From: Bacteroidota bacterium
GTDB lineage: Bacteria > Bacteroidota > Bacteroidia > Flavobacteriales > Schleiferiaceae
NCBI GenBank assembly: GCA_024742495.1
Contig: JANSYJ010000002.1
Coordinates: 186,001-250,000 of the forward strand
Length of the DNA stretch: 64,000 nucleotides
Direction of reading: 5' to 3'
Of the stretch, positions 7,811 to 16,947 are shown piece by piece; the first letter of the stretch is position 1; each line of letters starts with the position of its first letter. The translations under genes were made by a program, and so were the position numbers. A model generated the notes under the pieces. That model ran no database searches, was not told the DNA's origin, and saw only the letters and a list, made by a program, of their open reading frames with translations.

Positions 7811-8230
7811 ATGAAAGCACCAGTTTGTCCGAATTGCGGCGAGCAAGAAGCAACTAAAAGTGGTATCGTTAAGGGCCGTCAACGTTATAAGTGTAAATCA
7901 TGTAGCTATCATTATACGGTTAGTCGTTTAGGGAAGAAAATAGATAATTATTACGTTACTAAAGCGCTTCAACTTTATTTAGAAGGACTTTCCTACCGGG
8001 AGATTGAGCGTATTTTAGGGGTCTCGCACGTTAGTGTGATGAACTGGGTTCGTCAACATAAAGTTAAGCGCCCTTATAAGCCAAGCTACCATCCAACTTA
8101 TCGCATTCTTACCCATGCTGAGCTTCTTCGGTTTTACCAGGATCCATCAAATTTAAAAGGAGCGGGAATGGTGATTACAGAGCTAGGTGATAAGTATATG
8201 CTTATCCGCTGGGAGCGATTTAGAGACTAG
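7811..8230 (+). CDS. Zinc-ribbon/HTH protein related to IS1 InsA-type transposase N-terminus; no catalytic domain
   Basis: A 139-aa protein. Residues 5-34 form a CxxC...CxxC zinc ribbon (CPNCGEQEA and YKCKSC), and residues ~45-80 form a helix-turn-helix (YLEGLSYREIERILGVSHVS). Both resemble the DNA-binding part of IS1 InsA-type transposases. No DDE catalytic domain follows; instead there is a ~55-residue tail ending LGDKYMLIRWERF. No terminal inverted repeats or target duplication are visible, so this is not a recent IS fragment. It precedes the carboxylate-uptake genes and sits directly behind tandem direct repeats. A domesticated transcription factor is the best guess; an old transposase remnant is the alternative. 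Confidence 0.72.
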   Translation: MKAPVCPNCGEQEATKSGIVKGRQRYKCKSCSYHYTVSRLGKKIDNYYVTKALQLYLEGLSYREIERILGVSHVSVMNWVRQHKVKRPYKPSYHPTYRILTHAELLRFYQDPSNLKGAGMVITELGDKYMLIRWERFRD

Positions 8231-8357
8231 CTTATAGGAAGACAGTACTTTTTATTTACCAAAAAACTATACCGTTTTTCATTCTCTAAGGGAATAATGG
8301 AACCTTGGTCATCCCAAAGCTAAGTGCTTAAGATCAATTAACCAGACCTTTTTTAGA

Positions 8358-9665
8358 ATGAAAAAGTTAGTATTATTTACCGCCCTCTTATTGTCGGGAA
8401 CCACCTTTGCTCAAGGTTTTCAGGACTACTCTGGGGGTTTAAAAGTTACGCTCGACGAGAAGGGCGACAAGTATTTTCGGCTTATAACCTGGCATCAGGT
8501 ATGGGCCCGCTATAATCAGAATAATGATGGTAGTACCCGTGCTGGATTAGAACAGGAAGCTACTACGGATTTTGGCTTACGACGTTCCCGCTTTCTGATG
8601 TTTAGCCAAATCAACAAGAAATTTCTAATTGTCACCCATTTCGGCATCAATAACCAGAATGCAGTGAGTGGCGGTTTGCCCGGCGCCAATGGTAAAAAGC
8701 CACAGTTGTTTATGCATGATGCATGGGTGGAGTACACCGTACTGCCAAAGTATTTAAATGTTGGCGGTGGATTGCATTATTGGAATGGCTTAAGTCGAAT
8801 GACAAATGCCTCAACTTTAAATCTAATGTCTTATGATGCGCCCATCTTGAACTGGGCCACAATTGAGGCCACCGACCAGTTTGCCCGTAAATTGGGGATT
8901 TATGCGAAGGGAAAACTAGGGAAGTTAGCTTATCAAATAGCGGTGAATGATCCATTTGAAACTGGTGGTGCGCCGCAAGTAGATGTATCAGGCTATAATC
9001 CTCAAAATGATGGCAAAGTGTTCGAAGGCTATTTCCAGTATGAATTCTGGGAGGCAGAAGGAAACCTTTTGCCCTATCGTGTAGGAACTTACCTCGGCAC
9101 TAAAAAGGTGTTTAACATCGGTGCGGGCTTCATCAATAATAATAATGCCATGTGGCATATCGATGGAAATGGCGATACCTTGAAAACGGCCATGAATCTT
9201 TTTGCAGCGGATGTCTTTTTGGATCTACCCTTAAAAAATGGTGGCGCGCTTACCGCTTATGCGGCCGCCTATTTTAATGATTTTGGTCCTAATAATGTCC
9301 GAAACATTGGCATCTTAAATCCAGCCGATGGCTCTAGCATTAATACAGGCCTTCGCGGTAACGCCTTTCCAACCCTAGGAACCGGAACCAGTATTTATAC
9401 TCAGATCGGATACATGATACCAAAGAAACGGGATGATCTCATTTTTCAACCCTATGCCGCATTGATCTACAATGACTTTGAAGGCGTTCAGGATAGCAAG
9501 GGAACCAAGCTTGCCGTAAGTGTTTTCGACCTCGGATTAAACATGTATATCGCTGGACATCACTCCAAACTTACCCTAAACTATCGCAGCCGTCCTGATT
9601 TTACTAATCCAGACGATGTGAGCCGCAAAAGCGAAATCACCCTACAAGCGATGGTTTACCTATAA
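8358..9665 (+). CDS. Outer-membrane porin (phosphate-selective porin O/P-like)
   Basis: A 435-aa protein with a signal peptide (residues 1-18, ending TTFAQG) followed by a repeating pattern of amphipathic beta strands and a C-terminal strand ending MVYL, as in trimeric outer-membrane porins. The FRLITWHQVWARYNQN and RRSRFLMFSQINKKF segments resemble the porin O/P family. It lies directly upstream of the DUF4212/SSS symporter pair and two acyl-CoA synthetases, so the likely cargo is a small carboxylate rather than phosphate. That substrate is an inference from context. No terminator separates it from the symporter genes, so co-transcription is likely. Confidence 0.85.
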   Translation: MKKLVLFTALLLSGTTFAQGFQDYSGGLKVTLDEKGDKYFRLITWHQVWARYNQNNDGSTRAGLEQEATTDFGLRRSRFLMFSQINKKFLIVTHFGINNQNAVSGGLPGANGKKPQLFMHDAWVEYTVLPKYLNVGGGLHYWNGLSRMTNASTLNLMSYDAPILNWATIEATDQFARKLGIYAKGKLGKLAYQIAVNDPFETGGAPQVDVSGYNPQNDGKVFEGYFQYEFWEAEGNLLPYRVGTYLGTKKVFNIGAGFINNNNAMWHIDGNGDTLKTAMNLFAADVFLDLPLKNGGALTAYAAAYFNDFGPNNVRNIGILNPADGSSINTGLRGNAFPTLGTGTSIYTQIGYMIPKKRDDLIFQPYAALIYNDFEGVQDSKGTKLAVSVFDLGLNMYIAGHHSKLTLNYRSRPDFTNPDDVSRKSEITLQAMVYL

Positions 9666-9738
9666 TCAAAAGCCAAATTCTCTCTTGATCGACTTTAGCT
9701 GCTTGAAATAAGCATTTAGAAATTTAAATCAACAACAA

Positions 9739-9999
9739 ATGAAAGACCATACCGAAGCGCATAAATATTGGCGCGAAAACCTCCGACTATTAGTCATACT
9801 CTTAAGTATTTGGTTCTTGGTGTCCTACGGGGCTGGAATCATCTTTGTCGACTTCCTTAATCAGTTTCGTATGGGAGGTTTCCCAGTCGGATTCTGGTTT
9901 GCCCAGCAGGGGTCTATTGTCACTTTCGTGATTTTGATCTTCGTCTACGTTCGAAAAATGAATAAGCTCGATGCCAAATATGGCTATACCGAGAAATAA
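9739..9999 (+). CDS. DUF4212 protein, small subunit of sodium/solute symporter
   Basis: An 86-aa membrane protein with two transmembrane helices (about residues 17-37 and 49-70), starting with the family motif HKYWRENLRL and containing FPVGFWFAQQGSI. Members of this family are encoded just upstream of SSS-family permeases and form their small subunit. The symporter gene starts 16 bp downstream, which matches. It probably aids assembly or activity of the permease in the inner membrane. Confidence 0.93.
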   Translation: MKDHTEAHKYWRENLRLLVILLSIWFLVSYGAGIIFVDFLNQFRMGGFPVGFWFAQQGSIVTFVILIFVYVRKMNKLDAKYGYTEK

Positions 10000-10015
10000 C
10001 ATAAAAGCTTAAGAA

Positions 10016-11722
10016 ATGGATATTCAAATTATGACCTACATCATCGTAGGTATCACTTTCGCATTATATATCGGTATAGCTATTTGGAGTCGTGCCGGAT
10101 CAACTAAAGAGTTTTATGTTGCCGGTGGTGGTGTGTCGCCCTTGGCCAATGGATTGGCTACTGCCGCCGATTGGATGAGCGCCGCCTCATTTATATCAAT
10201 GGCCGGTTTAATATCAACCCAGGGCTATGATGGCTCGGTTTACCTGATGGGCTGGACTGGTGGTTATGTGCTGCTGGCCTTGCTTTTAGCGCCCTACCTT
10301 AGGAAGTTTGGAAAGTTTACCGTTCCAGATTTTATTGGCGATCGCTATTATAGCAATACTGCAAGAACGGTAGCTATTGTTGCGGCCCTCTTTGTGTCCT
10401 TTACCTATGTTGCCGGACAGATGCGTGGTGTTGGAGTGGTGTTTTCGCGTTTCCTTGAAGTAGATGTTACTACGGGGGTAATTATCGGTATGGTAATCGT
10501 GCTAATTTACGCAGTACTGGGTGGTATGAAGGGAATTACCTATACCCAGGTGGCGCAATATTGCGTGCTCATTTTCGCTTTTATGGTTCCCGCAATTTTC
10601 ATCTCAATGATGCTTACGGGTAATGTTATTCCTCAATTCGGGATGGGCGGAAAGCTAGAGGATGGAACTTATCTCCTCGATAAACTCAATCAACTCAATC
10701 AAGAGCTGGGCTTTGCCTCCTATACCGATGGCTCCAAAAGCAAGGTCGATATATTCTTTATAACCGCCGCTTTAATGTTTGGAACTGCGGGATTGCCCCA
10801 CGTGATTGTGCGTTTCTTTACGGTGCCTAAAGTTCGTGATGCCCGTAAATCTGCAGGATATGCACTTTTATTTATTGCCATCCTTTACACCACGGCGCCT
10901 GCAATTGCAGTGTTTGCCCGCACTAACTTAATTCAAACCGTTGATGGTAAAGCCTACACGGAAATGCCCGAATGGGTTGGAAACTGGGAACAAACCGGTT
11001 TATTAGCCTGGGAGGATAAAAATGCAGATGGTATAGTGCAAATGCGCGCTGCTCCAGATGCAAACGAACTGATGGTGGATAAGGATATTATCGTACTAGC
11101 CAATCCTGAAATTGCAAACCTTCCTGTTTGGGTTATCGCCCTGGTGGCAGCGGGTGGTTTGGCTGCAGCTTTATCAACGGCAGCGGGCTTATTATTGGTG
11201 ATCTCTACCGCTATTTCTCATGATTTATTAAAGAAACAATTGATGCCCGATATTTCTGAGCGCGGTGAATTACTTTCTGCTCGTTTCTCAGCTTTTATCG
11301 CGGTAACTGTAGCTGGCTACTTTGGAATTAATCCTCCAGATTATGTGGCAGCGGTTGTCGCTCTGGCCTTTGGATTAGCTGCGGCGTCCTTCTTTCCCGC
11401 GATTATTCTTGGCATTTTCATGAAGAAAATGAATAAAGAAGGTGCGATTGCTGGAATGATTGCCGGATTAGCCATCATGTGTTTCTACATCTTAAAGTTC
11501 AAATTTGGATTTTTTGATGGCGGTAAAGAAGCAGTGGCAGGATTGCAAAAAGACTGGTGGTTTGGCATTAGCCCCGAAGGCTTTGGTACTGTAGCTATGC
11601 TTATTAATCTGGCCGTGAGTTTAATTGTGATGCGTTTTACCGCAGATACTCCCGAGGATGTTCAGGAGCTAGTGGAAGACATTCGTATTCCGTCTGGTGC
11701 GGGCGAAGCTCACGCTCATTAA
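10016..11722 (+). CDS. Sodium:solute symporter (acetate/carboxylate permease type)
   Basis: A 568-aa inner-membrane permease of the SSS family with about 13 transmembrane helices. Recognisable segments are EFYVAGGGVSPLANGLATAA and DWMSAASFISMAG near the N-terminus, GLPHVIVRFFTVP in the middle, and AALSTAAGLLLVISTAISHD later. These match the VC_2705/ActP-like branch that pairs with DUF4212. A soluble loop of ~65 residues (about 315-365) separates two membrane halves. Pairing with a porin and two synthetases makes acetate, propionate or a similar short-chain acid the likely cargo. A strong hairpin follows the gene, before the sensor genes. Confidence 0.92.
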   Translation: MDIQIMTYIIVGITFALYIGIAIWSRAGSTKEFYVAGGGVSPLANGLATAADWMSAASFISMAGLISTQGYDGSVYLMGWTGGYVLLALLLAPYLRKFGKFTVPDFIGDRYYSNTARTVAIVAALFVSFTYVAGQMRGVGVVFSRFLEVDVTTGVIIGMVIVLIYAVLGGMKGITYTQVAQYCVLIFAFMVPAIFISMMLTGNVIPQFGMGGKLEDGTYLLDKLNQLNQELGFASYTDGSKSKVDIFFITAALMFGTAGLPHVIVRFFTVPKVRDARKSAGYALLFIAILYTTAPAIAVFARTNLIQTVDGKAYTEMPEWVGNWEQTGLLAWEDKNADGIVQMRAAPDANELMVDKDIIVLANPEIANLPVWVIALVAAGGLAAALSTAAGLLLVISTAISHDLLKKQLMPDISERGELLSARFSAFIAVTVAGYFGINPPDYVAAVVALAFGLAAASFFPAIILGIFMKKMNKEGAIAGMIAGLAIMCFYILKFKFGFFDGGKEAVAGLQKDWWFGISPEGFGTVAMLINLAVSLIVMRFTADTPEDVQELVEDIRIPSGAGEAHAH

Positions 11723-11731
11723 ATAATGCGC

Positions 11732-11787
11732 AAGATGAATACCCGGCCAATCCCCTCTTTTTGATTAGTGGTCGGGTATTTCATCTT
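11732..11787 (+). other. Long inverted repeat (hairpin) between symporter and sensor genes
   Basis: A ~17-bp stem (arms 11732-11748 and 11770-11787, with one G-T pair and one bulged T) encloses a 21-nt loop. It lies just after the symporter stop codon. No solid T tract follows, so it may act as a leaky terminator or an mRNA 3'-end stabiliser rather than a full stop. Confidence 0.65.
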
Positions 11788-11837
11788 AACTGATCTTTAT
11801 CATCTTCTTGTGCCTCTTTTTTTAGAATCTTTGGAAA

Positions 11838-12017
11838 ATGGAGAATATTAATATTCGAAATGTATTAGTGGTCATCTTAAGCCTAACGGTGATTTCTCCT
11901 TTGTTTTGGTCCTTTTTTGAAGGTTCCTTAAGTTATATTATTTACCTCTTTATGCTCTTTGCCTTTTGGGTGATCTACTTGGCACGAATGGCTAAAAAAT
12001 TAGAGAATAGGGAATGA
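11838..12017 (+). CDS. Small 59-aa, two-TM membrane protein translationally coupled to the symporter-kinase
   Basis: An ATG at 11838 opens a 59-codon frame ending at TGA 12015-12017. The product starts MENINIRNVLVVILSLTVIS and has two hydrophobic helices (about residues 8-27 and 32-50) around a short GS-containing turn, with a charged Lys/Arg/Glu tail. The stop overlaps the kinase start in an ATGA junction. A small frame overlapping the start of the related kinase gene cbrA (cbrX) has been described in Pseudomonas, from memory; no sequence relation was tested. It probably governs kinase translation or acts as a small membrane partner. Confidence 0.75.
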   Translation: MENINIRNVLVVILSLTVISPLFWSFFEGSLSYIIYLFMLFAFWVIYLARMAKKLENRE

Positions 12018-14698
12018 TTCTCCTCCTCATAGTAATAGCGACGGCCTATTTGGCTTTTATTTTCGGAGCCGCTTGGTTTTTCGAAAAGCGCATGGCCAAT
12101 CTTGGTTTTAAGAAGTGGATGCCCTATATCTACGCCTTGGCTATTGCTGTTTACTGCACCGCCTGGACATTCTATGGAAGCATCGGCAGGGCAACGGAAT
12201 CGGGTTTCGATTTTTTACTAATCTACATCGGGCCAACCTTAGCCATGTTTATATGGTATCCCATTGCCCGTAAACTATACTACATTAAAGTTAGTCAGGG
12301 AGTTGGCTCCTTGGCCGATTTACTCTCTGCACGTTATGGCAAGGATGCTACTCTGGGGAAATTAGTTGCTGCCCTTTCCTTAATTGGAGTTTTACCTTAT
12401 ATCTCGCTTCAGATAAAGGCCATCAGCGAAAGCTTTACCACCTTGGCAGGAGAGGACTTGCATTTAGCAAAGGGCTTTAGCTTGGCTGATCCGGCTTTAT
12501 ATGTAACCCTAGTTATGGTGGCCTTTACTATACTCTTCGGGACGCGCTACCTTCAGAATAATAGGCCTAAAGCGGGGTTAATTGGCACCATTGCCTTCGA
12601 AAGCTTGTTTAAGTTGATAGCCTTTGTAATCGTGGGTATTATTGGCCTATCTAGCTTTGTGAAGGATGATAGATTTTGGGTCGGAATTCAGGATTTTGCG
12701 CAAAAGCCAATTGATCTGCCTATAGCGGATTTTAGCAGCATTTTACTAATTTCTGCCTTATCATTTATGCTATTGCCACGCCAATTTCAAATGAGTGTGG
12801 TGGAGAACAATAGCGTGAAGAATATACCTAAGGCCTTATGGCTGGTGCCTTTATATATGCTAGTTTTAAATCTGTTTATCCTGCCCTTCGCTATCATGGG
12901 GCCAAGCCTAAGCCCAGAGACTAATGCAGATTTTTACCTCTTAGCGCTCGCTAATATTACGGGAGGCTCGGGCACTGCCGCCTTGGCTTTTTTAGGTGGA
13001 TTATCGGCAGCTACTTCTATGATCATTGTTTCGACCTTGGCCTTGGGGAATATGTTTAGTACCCATGTTTTGGTTCCTCAAATTGTAAGGAACAAAAATG
13101 TAAGCTTGGAACGACGCATCATTGCCCTTCGCCGCTGGGCTATTTTTGGAATTCTAATCTTAGCTTACCTCTACTACCATTATATTGCTCAAAAGGATTC
13201 CTTAGTGAGTATTGGGATGGTTTCCTTTGCCGCCATCAGTCAATTTGCCCCGGCTTTTTTTGGGGGACTATTTTGGAAGCAGGCACATCGCAAAGGCGCC
13301 ATTGCTGGGATAGCTTCGGGCTTCACCATTTGGTTTTTCTTTCTTGTGCTACCCGAGATATTGAATGCCATTACAGGGGATCCTAATTTCTTGGGCTTCT
13401 GGTCGCCACGAAATTTAGCTAACACCATGCAGATTAATGTGTTGAGTGCGGCAAGCATCTTTAGCCTCTTAGTAAATAGCCTAGTATTTATTGCGGCAAG
13501 CTTAGGGGCGGTACACAATCAAGAAGAAGAAAACCAAGCCACCTTATTTGTGGATGCAAATAGACTACTCTCGGGAAACCAAGCCCCAGAAATGTATCGT
13601 GGAACGGCGCCTTTCCCCAATGTGAAAAGCCTTCTCATTAACTTCTTAGGTGATAGCCGCACCGAAAAAGTTTTAGATCGTTATGCCCGCCTGAATAGTA
13701 TCAATTGGGATATTTCTTCGATGGCGGATAGCCGAATGATCAGCTATGCCGAACGTTTATTATCCGAAGCAATCGGTCCCGCCAGCGCAAAAATTATGAT
13801 TGCCTCGGTAGTGCAAAGGGAGGATTTAAGCCGGAATGAGGTTTTGGGAATACTGGAGGAAAGTCAGAAGGTTTTACGCCTCAATCGCGAATTAAGTCGA
13901 AGAGGGGATCAACTAAGGCGCGCTACGGAGGAATTGCAGGCGGCCAACGATAAACTCCAAGGCTTAACCCATTTAAAGGATGAGTTTCTTTACACCGTAA
14001 GCCATGAATTAAGGACCCCTTTAACGGCCATTCGCACCCAAGCCGAGCTCATTGAAGATGACCTTGATATGCCGGCCGAAGACCGACAGCGATTTCTGAA
14101 TAATATAGTTAAGGACTGTGATCGACTTACCCGATTGATTGGTAATGTTTTGGATCTGGAAAAATTTGAAAGTGGCAATCAGAAGCTTAGCCTAGTTCGA
14201 ATAGATCTTTGCGAACTTATTGAGAACATCGTAAAGCAATTTCAGGCTTTAGCTCAAAAAAGAGGACATTTACTAGAGATGGAGATTAGTAATCAAATTC
14301 CAGCTACCTATGCCGATGAAGATCGAATTTCTCAGGTTCTTCATAATCTAATTGGTAATGCCTTGAAATATGCCAAGTCTAATGAAGGGAAAGTGCTTAT
14401 TACCGCCTATCAATTGGATCAAGATCTGAAAGTGAATATTCATGATAATGGCAAGGGAATACCCGCTTCCGATCGCGAGTTGGTATTCGATAAGTTTTAT
14501 CAAGTGCGAAACCAAACCCGCCGAAAGCCTAGCGGAAGTGGCCTGGGGCTTGCCATTAGTAAGAATATCATTCAAATGCATAAAGGTCAAATTTGGATTG
14601 AAGAGAACCCCGGTGGAGGAACGAAGGTCTCCTTCACCTTACCTTTATATCAAGCCGAAGGCCTTTTAAAAGAAACGAAAATGCTACCTCATGCCTAG
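12014..14698 (+). CDS. Fused sodium:solute symporter-STAC-sensor histidine kinase (CbrA/CrbS-like)
   Basis: An 894-aa inner-membrane sensor. Residues ~1-490 form an SSS-type transporter domain with about 13 helices. Residues ~540-620 match the STAC domain that joins SLC-type transporters to kinases (DISSMADSRMISYAERLLSE, then IASVV). A coiled coil at ~620-655 leads to HisKA with phospho-acceptor H664 in YTVSHELRTPL, and HATPase_c with NALKYAKS, DNGKGI and GSGLGLAI. Relatives are CbrA of Pseudomonas and CrbS of Vibrio, the latter controlling acetyl-CoA synthetase. The start overlaps the 59-aa gene and the end overlaps the receiver gene by 8 nt. Sensing short-chain acid uptake is inferred from the two synthetase genes that follow. 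Confidence 0.92.
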   Translation: MILLLIVIATAYLAFIFGAAWFFEKRMANLGFKKWMPYIYALAIAVYCTAWTFYGSIGRATESGFDFLLIYIGPTLAMFIWYPIARKLYYIKVSQGVGSLADLLSARYGKDATLGKLVAALSLIGVLPYISLQIKAISESFTTLAGEDLHLAKGFSLADPALYVTLVMVAFTILFGTRYLQNNRPKAGLIGTIAFESLFKLIAFVIVGIIGLSSFVKDDRFWVGIQDFAQKPIDLPIADFSSILLISALSFMLLPRQFQMSVVENNSVKNIPKALWLVPLYMLVLNLFILPFAIMGPSLSPETNADFYLLALANITGGSGTAALAFLGGLSAATSMIIVSTLALGNMFSTHVLVPQIVRNKNVSLERRIIALRRWAIFGILILAYLYYHYIAQKDSLVSIGMVSFAAISQFAPAFFGGLFWKQAHRKGAIAGIASGFTIWFFFLVLPEILNAITGDPNFLGFWSPRNLANTMQINVLSAASIFSLLVNSLVFIAASLGAVHNQEEENQATLFVDANRLLSGNQAPEMYRGTAPFPNVKSLLINFLGDSRTEKVLDRYARLNSINWDISSMADSRMISYAERLLSEAIGPASAKIMIASVVQREDLSRNEVLGILEESQKVLRLNRELSRRGDQLRRATEELQAANDKLQGLTHLKDEFLYTVSHELRTPLTAIRTQAELIEDDLDMPAEDRQRFLNNIVKDCDRLTRLIGNVLDLEKFESGNQKLSLVRIDLCELIENIVKQFQALAQKRGHLLEMEISNQIPATYADEDRISQVLHNLIGNALKYAKSNEGKVLITAYQLDQDLKVNIHDNGKGIPASDRELVFDKFYQVRNQTRRKPSGSGLGLAISKNIIQMHKGQIWIEENPGGGTKVSFTLPLYQAEGLLKETKMLPHA

Positions 14699-15047
14699 TA
14701 AAATTCTAATAGTCGATGACGAAATAAACATACTCATGTCTCTAGAGTACCTCTTTAAAAGAAAGGGCTATGAAGTGTTTATTGCGCGCAATGGCACCGA
14801 AGCGATGGCCTTAGCCGATAAGGAAGAGCCGAATTTGGTACTTCTCGATATTATGATGCCAGACGTTGATGGCTATGAGGTATGCGATTACCTGAAGGCT
14901 AAAAACCCAGCCATTAAGGTGGTGTTCCTCTCCGCTAAGAGCAAAAAGGCGGATGTTCAAAAGGGATACGACCATGGCGCTGATTTATACCTACTAAAAC
15001 CTTTCTCCAATAAGGAGCTTCTAAATCATGTTAAAGACCTAAGCTAA
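14691..15047 (+). CDS. Stand-alone response-regulator receiver domain
   Basis: A 118-aa receiver with the acidic pair DDE at residues 9-11, phospho-acceptor D53 in LLDIMMPD, the conserved Ser in FLSAKS and Lys in LLKPF. There is no output domain; the frame ends immediately after the receiver. In the Vibrio CrbSR and Pseudomonas CbrAB systems the regulator carries a DNA-binding domain, so here output must run through protein contact or a phosphorelay. It overlaps the kinase gene by 8 nt and sits 4 nt before the synthetase gene. Confidence 0.92.
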   Translation: MPSKILIVDDEINILMSLEYLFKRKGYEVFIARNGTEAMALADKEEPNLVLLDIMMPDVDGYEVCDYLKAKNPAIKVVFLSAKSKKADVQKGYDHGADLYLLKPFSNKELLNHVKDLS

Positions 15048-15051
15048 ACTT

Positions 15052-16947
15052 ATGTTCTACCAAACCGAATACCTTAAAAGCTTGCAAGAGCCGGAGAAAT
15101 TCTGGCAAGAACAAGCCAATAAAATTGATTGGTACCGCCCCGCTGATGCCGTGCTATCCAAAGATGAAAATGACCTTTATCGCTGGTTTAAGGGTGCAAT
15201 GTGTAATACGGCCTATTTGGCGCTCGACTATCACGTGGAGAACGGAAGAGCTGATCAGGTGGCGCTCTTTTACGATTCACCCGTTACCCAAATAAAGGAG
15301 CAATATAGCTACCGGGAAATGCGGGATAAGGTGGCACTTATCGCAGGAGGCTTAAAGGCCCAAGGGGTTAAGAAAGGCGACACGGTAATTATATATATGC
15401 CCATGATTCCAGAGGCGCTAATGTCGATGTTGGCCTGTGCTCGTTTAGGAGCCATCCATTCCGTGGTTTTCGGAGGCTTTGCCCCTCATGAATTGGCGAT
15501 AAGAATAGATGATGCTAAACCAAAGGTATTAATCACTGCCTCATCTGGAATTGAAGTAGATCGCATTATTCCCTATAAGCCAATGGTGGATAAAGCCATG
15601 GACCTTGCGAATTACAAGCCAGAAAAAGTGATAATCTATCAACGGAAGTTAGGGGCCCTAGTGCCTAGTAAAGATTATGATATTGACTTTGAAGAGATGA
15701 TAAGTCGAGCAGAGTCGGTTGGCTGCACCCCTGTTGAAGCTACCGATCCCTTATATATCTTATACACCAGCGGAACCACGGGCAAACCAAAAGGGGTGCT
15801 TCGCGATAATGGCGGACATGCCGTTGCTTTGCGTTATAGCATGGAATACATTTACGGCATTAAGCCCGGAGATGTTTATTGGGCCGCATCGGATATTGGC
15901 TGGGTGGTAGGGCACTCCTATATCGTATATGCTCCTTTACTTACAGGAGCAACAACCGTTCTCTTCGAAGGGAAACCCATTCGCACTCCCGATGCCTCAA
16001 CCTTCTGGCGCGTGATTTCGGACTATAAGGTGAAAGTGATGTTTACCGCACCTACCGCCATTCGCGCCATTCGCAAGGAAGATCCAAATGGTGATTTCAT
16101 TAAGCAATATGATTTATCATCCCTGCAGTTTCAATTTTTAGCAGGGGAGCGCTGCGATGTAGATACCCTAACTTGGTTGCAAGAGCAATTGGAGATTCCA
16201 GTTATTGATCATTGGTGGCAAACCGAAAGTGGTTGGCCCATGCTTTCAAATTTCCCCGGAACTGAGCTCTTAAAGGCAAAACCAGGATCGGTAAGTAAGG
16301 CAGTGCCAGGATACGATTTGCGTATTTTAGGGGAAGATGGTAGCGAGTTAGCCGCTGGTGAAGAAGGCTATGTTGCCCTTAAATTACCGCTACCTCCTGG
16401 TTGCTTACCAAGCCTTTGGAATAATGTTGATGGCTTTAAATCTTCCTACCTTGAGAAATTCCCGAATTATTATTTTAGCGGGGATGGCGGTTTTAAAGAT
16501 GAAGAGGGCTTCACCTACATCACCGGAAGGGTAGATGATATTATTAATGTGGCAGGGCATCGTTTGAGCACGGTAGAAATGGAGGAGGTAGTGGCCGCCC
16601 ATCCCGCCGTAGCGGAATGTGCGGTAGTCGGTGCCAACGACAGCTTAAAAGGTCAAATCCCTTTGGCATTAATTGTTTCGCATCAGCATGATAAAACGAA
16701 TCAAGAAATTATTGAGGAAATTATAGCCGCCGTGCGAACGGAGATAGGCGCTATTGCGGCCCTTAAGAAGGTGCATTTCGTAAGCCGATTGCCCAAAACC
16801 CGATCTGGAAAAATCCTTCGAAAACTATTAAGAGCCATTGTCAATGGAGAGGAGTTAAAAATTCCGTCCACTATTGATGATCCGGCGATTGTTTCCGAAA
16901 TCAAAGAAGTAGTTCATCCGAGTTTAAAACAAACCAACAATTTATAA
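15052..16947 (+). CDS. prpE: Propionyl-CoA synthetase / acetyl-CoA synthetase-like (ACSS3/PrpE type)
   Basis: A 631-aa AMP-forming acyl-CoA synthetase that activates a short-chain acid through an acyl-adenylate. It shows the P-loop-like YTSGTTGKPKG, the substrate-pocket motif WWQTESGWPM (typical of PrpE/ACSS3, not WWQTETGG of Acs), LPLPPGCLPSLWNN, the hinge GRVDDIINVAGHRLS and the C-terminal PKTRSGKILRK with the acetylatable Lys. Propionate is the favoured substrate on these motifs, with acetate or butyrate possible. It shares a TAATG stop/start overlap with the acs gene and follows the two-component genes by 4 nt, so all are one transcription unit. Confidence 0.88.
   Translation: MFYQTEYLKSLQEPEKFWQEQANKIDWYRPADAVLSKDENDLYRWFKGAMCNTAYLALDYHVENGRADQVALFYDSPVTQIKEQYSYREMRDKVALIAGGLKAQGVKKGDTVIIYMPMIPEALMSMLACARLGAIHSVVFGGFAPHELAIRIDDAKPKVLITASSGIEVDRIIPYKPMVDKAMDLANYKPEKVIIYQRKLGALVPSKDYDIDFEEMISRAESVGCTPVEATDPLYILYTSGTTGKPKGVLRDNGGHAVALRYSMEYIYGIKPGDVYWAASDIGWVVGHSYIVYAPLLTGATTVLFEGKPIRTPDASTFWRVISDYKVKVMFTAPTAIRAIRKEDPNGDFIKQYDLSSLQFQFLAGERCDVDTLTWLQEQLEIPVIDHWWQTESGWPMLSNFPGTELLKAKPGSVSKAVPGYDLRILGEDGSELAAGEEGYVALKLPLPPGCLPSLWNNVDGFKSSYLEKFPNYYFSGDGGFKDEEGFTYITGRVDDIINVAGHRLSTVEMEEVVAAHPAVAECAVVGANDSLKGQIPLALIVSHQHDKTNQEIIEEIIAAVRTEIGAIAALKKVHFVSRLPKTRSGKILRKLLRAIVNGEELKIPSTIDDPAIVSEIKEVVHPSLKQTNNL

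Noticed and set aside
7811-8230. Insertion sequence carrying the Zn-ribbon gene
   Set aside because: No DDE transposase frame, no terminal inverted repeats and no target duplication were seen around it.
8231-8357. Promoter search upstream of the porin
   Set aside because: No exact TAnnTTTG, -24/-12 or repeat element was found in this 127-bp stretch.
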